From NCBI GenBank assembly GCA_035642535.1, contig DASQSE010000007.1, positions 29,581-93,580 on the forward strand: DNA of 64,000 bases, given 5' to 3'. The translations under genes and the position numbers were made by a program. The notes under the pieces are model-generated. The model was given only the letters and a program-made list of their open reading frames with translations, made no database searches and was not told where the DNA came from. The stretch's first letter is position 1. Each line of letters starts with the position of its first letter. Shown one piece after another: positions 59,624 to 64,000 of the stretch. The stretch is from Jatrophihabitans sp035642535. GTDB taxonomy: Bacteria; Actinomycetota; Actinomycetes; Mycobacteriales; Jatrophihabitantaceae.

Positions 59624-60582
59624 TGGCTTCTCTGCGCCTTCGCGGTTTCGCGGATGTAGTACAACATCGGAATCGTCAGGAACACGACCAGGAAAAGGAC
59701 CAGGACGGCCGACTGCGGGCCTTGCCCCGTCGCCTCCATCGAGTTGTCGAGCAGATTGCCGTACATCGTGGTCTTCGGGGAGCCCGAGAGCAGATTGTTC
59801 GTGTAGTAGTCGCCGAACATGGGCAGGGTGACGATCACCAGGCTCGCGAGTATCGCCGGCTTCGACAGCGGCAGGGTCACCCGTACGAACGTCCAGAAGG
59901 GGTTCGCTCCAAGGTCGCGCGCTGCCTCGAGCTGGCTCTGGTCTATCCGGTCGAGGAACCCGTACAGCGGCAAGATCATGTAAGGGACATAGCCGTACAC
60001 CAGGCCCATCACGACGGTAAACGGCACCCCCGCCAACCAGTTGATCGGATGCGGCGTGATGTGAAGGAACGTCAGCACGCTGTTCACGTAGCCGTCTTGC
60101 TGCAGGAGCTCGACCCAGGACAGCATCCTCATCAGGTAGCTGATGAAGAACGGCGCGACCAGCAGCGCCAGGAAGAGTCCCCTCCGCTTCCCGCCGAACC
60201 TGGCCACGTAGTACGCGACCGCGTAGGCGATCACCAGGCAGATGGTGCTGGCCAGCACGACGTAGACGATCGTCCGCAGCTCTACGACCCGGAATTCGCC
60301 AGTCGCGAAGTGCCACTCCTGCACCAGATACCTGCTCGTCCACCACCACGGCTCATAGACCGGCAGCGGACTCTGGAAGACCGGATCCACCGTGCCGAAC
60401 GCGATGGAGACGACCACATAGAAGGGCAGCACGAAGAGCACCAGCATCCAAAGCGTGCCGGGAAGCGCGAAGCCTGGCCAGTACCAGCGCGGATACCAGC
60501 CCCCCGTGGGCTCATCGCGCGACCGCCTCCGTGGCAGGACTCTCAGTCGCCGGCGAGGCTGAGAGGCCGACCGGTCAGCCAC
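59620..60582 (-). CDS. ABC transporter permease, PotB type
   Basis: 320 residues. Six transmembrane helices with an Arg-rich cytosolic start (RRRLRVLPRRRSR). EAA loop: LEAARDLGANPFWTFVRVTLPLSKPAIL. Motif VVMGLVYGYVPYMILPLYGFLDRID is characteristic of PotB/YdcU-type permeases. It overlaps the binding-protein gene stop by 8 bases and the PotC gene start by 4 bases, so the three proteins are made from one minus-strand transcript. It pairs with the PotC-type protein to form the channel. Confidence 0.94.
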   Translation of the reverse strand: MADRSASQPRRRLRVLPRRRSRDEPTGGWYPRWYWPGFALPGTLWMLVLFVLPFYVVVSIAFGTVDPVFQSPLPVYEPWWWTSRYLVQEWHFATGEFRVVELRTIVYVVLASTICLVIAYAVAYYVARFGGKRRGLFLALLVAPFFISYLMRMLSWVELLQQDGYVNSVLTFLHITPHPINWLAGVPFTVVMGLVYGYVPYMILPLYGFLDRIDQSQLEAARDLGANPFWTFVRVTLPLSKPAILASLVIVTLPMFGDYYTNNLLSGSPKTTMYGNLLDNSMEATGQGPQSAVLVLFLVVFLTIPMLYYIRETAKAQRSQ

Positions 60583-61912
60583 TGCCGAATGCCTGCCACA
60601 CGTTGTGCCACAACTGATCTACCTCGGGGGTCAGCTCCTCTTCGAAGTACCCAATGTGGAAGTCCTGCTCGCGCACCACCGCGTCGGACATCCATGGGAA
60701 CACGTATGGCTCGCCGTACGCGCTCTTCGTCGTAGTAAGCGTCGCAGGATCTGCCTTCCGCTGCGGTGGCTGGTATCCGTTCCAGGTGAAGTTCAGCATC
60801 GCGTTCTGGAAGGTCATCATCCAGTCGAGGAAGTGGTGCGCCAACACCGGGTGCTCCGCATTGGCCGGAATCGTGATCGTGTCGTTGAAGACGGCGCCCT
60901 TGCGGTCGGCCGGGAACCAATAGCCGAGCGTCTGCCACGTCTTCATGTTCTGCGTCGGGGTGTACTGCCATGAGGCCACACTGTCTCCCGACCAGGCCTG
61001 ATGGATGTCGAAGGTCCCCTTCGGGATGCCGATATAGACGCCGTTGATGCTGGTCCGCACATCGACGGTGTTGATCAGCGATTTGAGGGTGCTTTCCGCT
61101 TGATCGAGGTACTTCTGGTTCCCGGTGTTCAGATCGGTGACGCCGTCCTTGAGCAAAGCCATGGAGATGGCCTCGCGATAATCGTCATAAATCCCGATCT
61201 TGCCCTTGTACTTGGTGTCCCAGAAGACCTCGTAGGGATTTGACATGCCGCGGAGCTGAGCATCGGAAATGAGGTCACGCCGGTACCCGATCCCGGTCGT
61301 GTAGGCGGTGTAGGGCACCGTGTAGCGCCAGCGCTGGTCATAGAACGGGTCTTGGTAGGTATCCCAGACGTCCGAGACCAGGTGCGGGACGTAGCTTTGG
61401 CTGAGCGGTTGCAGCAGCTTGCCGGTGATGAGCTTGCCGAGGACGTCCGGGGTCACGCCCATGAAGATGTCGAACTTGAGCTGCCCGGTTCGCATCTTCG
61501 CGAGCCCCTCGTCCATGTTGTTGAACGTGGTGATCTGGTACTTGCAGTTGTAGGCCTCGCAGAACTGCTTCACGACCTTCAGCCAGATGTAGTCGGCCCA
61601 GTTGTAGATCTGGAGGGTTGCACCCTTCTCCGGGGCGAGGCCCGACTTGATCGGGTCGCGCCAGAGCTTCCACGTGACCGGCGAGTTCTGCCGCGCCAGA
61701 GGGAACGGCGAGCCTGCCGGCCAGTACTCGCCTGAGCCGGGGCCGTTTGCATGGGCGCTGCTGGGGGAGCTGACGGTGCCCGGCTTCGAGCATGCGTCGA
61801 GGATCGCCGCCGCGCTGGGCAGCACGAGGGAGGCCGCCGCGGATCGCTTGAGCAGCTCCCTCCTGGTGATACCCTCGCGCGGAGCCGGCCGCTCCTTGGG
61901 GTGTCTTGCCAT
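60575..61912 (-). CDS. extracellular solute-binding protein, spermidine/putrescine (PotD) type
   Basis: 445 residues from ATG 61912 (MARHPKERPAPREG). Export signal is a twin-arginine type: TRRELLKRSAAASLVLPSAAAILDAC, with a lipobox-like Cys. It would be a Tat-exported lipoprotein. The fold is the PotD/PotF group: LQIYNWADYIWLKVVKQFCEAYNCKYQITTFNNMDEGLAKM, YTVPYTAYTTGIGYRRDL, YKGKIGIYDDYREAISMAL. Polyamine ligand is inferred from this family alone; amino-aldehyde or other amines are possible. Promoter-proximal gene of the minus-strand operon; the operator at 62009 is 96 bases upstream. Confidence 0.94.
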   Translation of the reverse strand: MARHPKERPAPREGITRRELLKRSAAASLVLPSAAAILDACSKPGTVSSPSSAHANGPGSGEYWPAGSPFPLARQNSPVTWKLWRDPIKSGLAPEKGATLQIYNWADYIWLKVVKQFCEAYNCKYQITTFNNMDEGLAKMRTGQLKFDIFMGVTPDVLGKLITGKLLQPLSQSYVPHLVSDVWDTYQDPFYDQRWRYTVPYTAYTTGIGYRRDLISDAQLRGMSNPYEVFWDTKYKGKIGIYDDYREAISMALLKDGVTDLNTGNQKYLDQAESTLKSLINTVDVRTSINGVYIGIPKGTFDIHQAWSGDSVASWQYTPTQNMKTWQTLGYWFPADRKGAVFNDTITIPANAEHPVLAHHFLDWMMTFQNAMLNFTWNGYQPPQRKADPATLTTTKSAYGEPYVFPWMSDAVVREQDFHIGYFEEELTPEVDQLWHNVWQAFGSG

Positions 61913-62008
61913 CGCTGCCCACACCCTTTCACCGAGTCTTGACCTCTCGGGATGTCACCCCTTTGACTGGCGAGTCAATGAGATGCTGGTACCACAATCC
62001 GGGGCGCT

Positions 62009-62024
62009 GACTGAACATTCGGTC
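62009..62024. promoter_or_regulatory. TetR operator, copy 2
   Basis: GACTGAA-CA-TTCGGTC: same spacing as the palindrome at 56285 with one mismatched pair in the arms. It lies upstream of the solute-binding-protein gene (start 61912), inside its expected promoter region. It links the transporter operon to the TetR gene at 56418. Confidence 0.65.
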
Positions 62025-62539
62025 AACACTCTTACACCGGGCGCGGGGGGTAGGCAAGACCGCGGGCATAACGATCGCCGTGTCGTTGGCGTCCACCAAA
62101 TACTGCCCGCCGCTGCGCATCCCGCAGCCCGTTCTGCATGATCGCGCTGAGGTAAGCGGCCGCGCCGGCGAGATCGCGCAGCCGCCCGTTTCGAGCCTCG
62201 GCGCCCGCTCGACGTACGTGCACGAGTCCGCCAGCGCGGCCTGGCGGACGACAATCTCAGGCGCGATACGGTGCAGCTGAGCCCTGACAGACAGCGGTCG
62301 AGCTGACACCGATCGCAGCGACGGCCTCGGGTGCCGGCTCACGTGTCGGCGCACGTCGCCGTCGACATGGCGGTTCGCCCGCTCGCAGTCATCCGGCAGC
62401 GGCTGTAGCACATCCACGCGTGCTCCGTGCGTCGCATCCGGTCCGGACTGCCACTCGCGCAGACGGGCTCGAGTTGGGCACGGACTCGATGCCATTCGGA
62501 CGCGGCGGCGGGCGAGTTCAACGAGTCGTAGGCCGACAG
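62025..62539. other. intergenic region without a recognised gene
   Basis: 515 bases. Several frames are open, but none has a start site, motif or codon bias of a real gene. On the minus strand two fragments look protein-like but are in different frames (AAAYLSAIMQNGL near 62140 and GGQYLVDANDTAIV near 62100), which could be debris of a degraded gene. Confidence 0.5.
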
Positions 62540-62842
62540 TCAATGGTCGCGAGACGTCGATAGCACTCGACCAGCGCGGGATGCACCTGCGAGCGGGGCG
62601 GCAGACCCGGTGGTCGTAAGCGAATTGGTTCGGAACCAGCACACCCACGCCCACAGCCGGCCCCACTGATCCGTGGCGCGATCGGTGGACAACTGCAACC
62701 AGTCACCGGACCGTCGACCGGCCCGAAAGGACGCCAGTCGATCCGCGGCCTCGGCATCCTTTGGCTCAGGCGGCCGTGACCACGTATCCACAAGACCGCC
62801 AAGGGTCACGCGCGTGCCAAGGCAACAGTGGTGGAAGGCCAC
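62540..62842 (-). CDS. doubtful hypothetical protein
   Basis: 100-codon frame from ATG 62842 (MAFHHCCLGTRV). The middle RLASFRAGRRSGDWLQLSTDRATDQWGRLWAWVCWFRTN is gene-like, but the ends are not, and no ribosome-binding site stands out. It might be the decayed tail of a gene. Listed only because the stretch otherwise has no candidate. Confidence 0.25.
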   Translation of the reverse strand: MAFHHCCLGTRVTLGGLVDTWSRPPEPKDAEAADRLASFRAGRRSGDWLQLSTDRATDQWGRLWAWVCWFRTNSLTTTGSAAPLAGASRAGRVLSTSRDH

Positions 62843-62919
62843 GGGCGACTCGTTGATCGGCCGCAGGCGGAGTGATCAGACCGACTTGAAAGCAGCGCTC
62901 ACCCGGACTGAACTCTGCG

Positions 62920-63249
62920 TCAGCTGTGGTGGACGGAGCCCGATGTCACCAGGACGACCACTCCGAGCACGATGATGGCCATCCCGGCGACCGCCTGCCA
63001 GCCGAGCCGCTCGTCGAACAGCAGCGCGCCTGCCAGCACCACTGCAGCCGTCCCGACGGCCGACCAGATCGCATACACCACGCCGACGTTGATGCTGCGC
63101 AGCGCGACCCACATGAGCGCGAAGGAAGCCGAATAGGCACCGGCGATCAGCGCGACTCCCCACCACACCGGAGATTCGGCGACCTGTCGGAGGCCGAGCG
63201 TTCCGCCGAGCTCAGCGACGATGGCTAACCCGAGGAACAACCACGCCAT
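62920..63249 (-). CDS. small multidrug resistance (SMR/EmrE-type) transporter
   Basis: 109 residues from ATG 63249, chosen because AGGAGG is about 12 bases upstream and the length then fits the family; a start at 63282 would add 11 residues. Four transmembrane helices. The membrane Glu of EmrE-type proteins is present in LAIVAELGGTLGLR, and WVALRSINVGVVYAIWSAVGTAAVVLAGALLFDERLGWQAVAGMAIIVLGVVVL is the usual core of the family (shown as separate known motifs: V-x-Y-A-I-W, G-x-G, F-x-E-x-L). It should extrude cationic or guanidinium compounds by proton exchange. The third TetR operator copy lies 67 bases upstream. Confidence 0.93.
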   Translation of the reverse strand: MAWLFLGLAIVAELGGTLGLRQVAESPVWWGVALIAGAYSASFALMWVALRSINVGVVYAIWSAVGTAAVVLAGALLFDERLGWQAVAGMAIIVLGVVVLVTSGSVHHS

Positions 63250-63315
63250 CTCGTAGCCGGCCTCCTGAAGCGTCGCGGCCATCCATTGGCCATCGCCAAG
63301 CCTCCTGGCGTGTTT

Positions 63316-63331
63316 GACTGACTGTTCAATC
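63316..63331. promoter_or_regulatory. TetR operator, copy 3 (degenerate)
   Basis: GACTGAC-TG-TTCAATC. Compared with copy 1 it has two base changes, both breaking arm pairs, but spacing and the GACTGA/TTCA core are kept. It is upstream of the SMR gene start (63249). A weaker operator, or one bound cooperatively, is possible. Confidence 0.5.
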
Positions 63332-63390
63332 TAACGGGATGCCAGTGTCGCCCACAAGACCGCGCGGAGGGCCCGACAATGGCAGACATG

Positions 63391-63420
63391 GCCCCCGGCC
63401 ACGCCGAGTAGCGAGGCCGG
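63391..63420. terminator. inverted repeat between the SMR gene and the MDMPI-like gene
   Basis: CCCCGGCC (63391-63398) and GGCCGGGG (63413-63420) pair perfectly over a 14-base loop. The position is downstream of the minus-strand MDMPI-like gene (stop 63679), so it may end that transcript. No T-tract. The remaining 258 bases to 63678 hold nothing recognisable. Confidence 0.4.
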
Positions 63421-63678
63421 GGCGTGGCAGATGTCCGCGGCGCACGGATCCGCCAGATCAACAGCACAGACACTCCGGCGATGTCATGCGGCTCGCTCGC
63501 CGCATCTGTATGCCGGCCGCTGGATAGGCACGCGCCGCTCGAAGCTAGTCTGCGCCGCAAGGATCGTCGAATCGGCGACGTGGCTCGGGATTGTCACGCC
63601 TGGCTGCCGCTGTGGTTATGTGCGGTCGGTGCGATCTCGATGTGGCTCCGCGCCCAGCAAGGCGTGTGCGGTGGACGA

Positions 63679-64000
63679 CTAGCCGAGCACCGGCAGCCGC
63701 GCGCCGATCACGCCTGCGTCGTGCGGAACGGCACTGCGGCCGGTGCCGATGAGCACCGCCTGCTCGTCGGTCCATTCGACGGGCAAGGGCCCCGCGGCGA
63801 GCGCCTCGATCGTTGCCCGGGCGAGGGCGAGTCCGCTGCTTAGCGGCGGATCATCAACAAGGAGGTCGAGGTGGTGAACCACGTTCTCGACGGCCCAGAT
63901 CGCGAGGAAGTCCCCTGGCGCGAACACCTGGCCTTGCCACCGGCACGGCTGGGCACGCACGGTACGCGACCCGCTGAGCACCGCGTCGGCGACATCGCGA
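63679..64000 (-). CDS. maleylpyruvate-isomerase-family (mycothiol-type) protein, C-terminal part
   Basis: The frame is open to the window edge (about 106 residues, start outside; GTG at 63981 is internal). The segments RTVRAQPCRWQG, FLAIWAVENVVHHLDLLVDDPPLSSGLALARATIEAL and EQAVLIGTGR are the C-terminal part of actinobacterial TIGR03083/MDMPI-type proteins; the H-H-L-D-L motif provides metal-ligand histidine. Similar in type to the protein at 4198 but not closely. No other gene is co-oriented before the edge. Confidence 0.8.
   Translation of the reverse strand, partial: RDVADAVLSGSRTVRAQPCRWQGQVFAPGDFLAIWAVENVVHHLDLLVDDPPLSSGLALARATIEALAAGPLPVEWTDEQAVLIGTGRSAVPHDAGVIGARLPVLG

Overview
This window is high-GC DNA with strong G/C third-position bias, from an actinobacterium (Actinomycetota). 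Supporting marks are a DUF222/HNH '13E12' protein, two maleylpyruvate-isomerase-like (mycothiol-type) proteins, a c-di-AMP riboswitch ahead of an NlpC/P60 cell-wall hydrolase, a GHF12-like secreted protein, and small zinc-binding anti-sigma proteins. The genus cannot be fixed from the sequence. No rRNA, complete tRNA, CRISPR array or recognisable insertion sequence was seen.

Layout. 1-4080 (minus): an oxidative operon with DM13 protein (cut by the edge), GMC oxidoreductase, cyclase-family hydrolase, SDR and an unknown protein. 4198-6720: an MDMPI-like protein, the DUF222/HNH protein and a small protein. 6730-12118 (minus): a second metabolic operon with a redoxin, two SMP-30-type lactonases, a protein with two HbpS/GlcG domains and a cupin, and a CPA2 antiporter. 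12222-17869 (plus): a lone zinc-finger protein, a broken GH63-like glucosidase, a broken folE, an ECF sigma/anti-sigma pair and a secreted beta-propeller. 17942-21724 (minus): a c-di-AMP riboswitch driving an NlpC/P60 hydrolase and a class A PBP. 22140-30958: small membrane proteins, a membrane GGDEF enzyme, a rhomboid protease, a truncated haemoglobin, a divergent HTH regulator/aldo-keto reductase pair and a TetR/partner pair, each with its own palindromic operator. 30964-45433: secreted GH12-like, HtrA-like, lysyl-oxidase-like/Ig and RTX-like proteins, many small genes, a lone phage-type ParB-like gene, an MBL hydrolase and a frameshifted GGDEF-EAL gene. 45415-49641 (minus): a 1408-residue subtilase with sortilin/BNR-type repeats. 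49741-54011 (plus): a decayed aquaporin/glycerol facilitator followed by dhaK, dhaL and a DhaM-HPr-Enzyme I fusion, a PEP-dependent dihydroxyacetone kinase system.

54065-54114 is the 3' half of a tRNA-Arg(UCU) with no 5' half. It looks like the scar of site-specific integration, and DNA to its right (54115 onward) is probably an integrated island. The island carries a truncated CoA-ligase remnant, a PYRD2-like FAD oxidoreductase, a TetR regulator, a broken copy of an ABC ATPase start, a complete polyamine-type ABC transporter and an SMR efflux protein. A palindrome of the form GACTGAA-N2-TTCAGTC occurs in three promoter regions there and suggests a local TetR regulon.

Four genes in the window (glucosidase, folE, GGDEF-EAL, aquaporin) are broken. 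Some breaks are single-base changes in homopolymers, so read errors must be separated from real gene decay. Start sites were moved from the longest frame where a Shine-Dalgarno sequence or family length argued for it; each case is stated.
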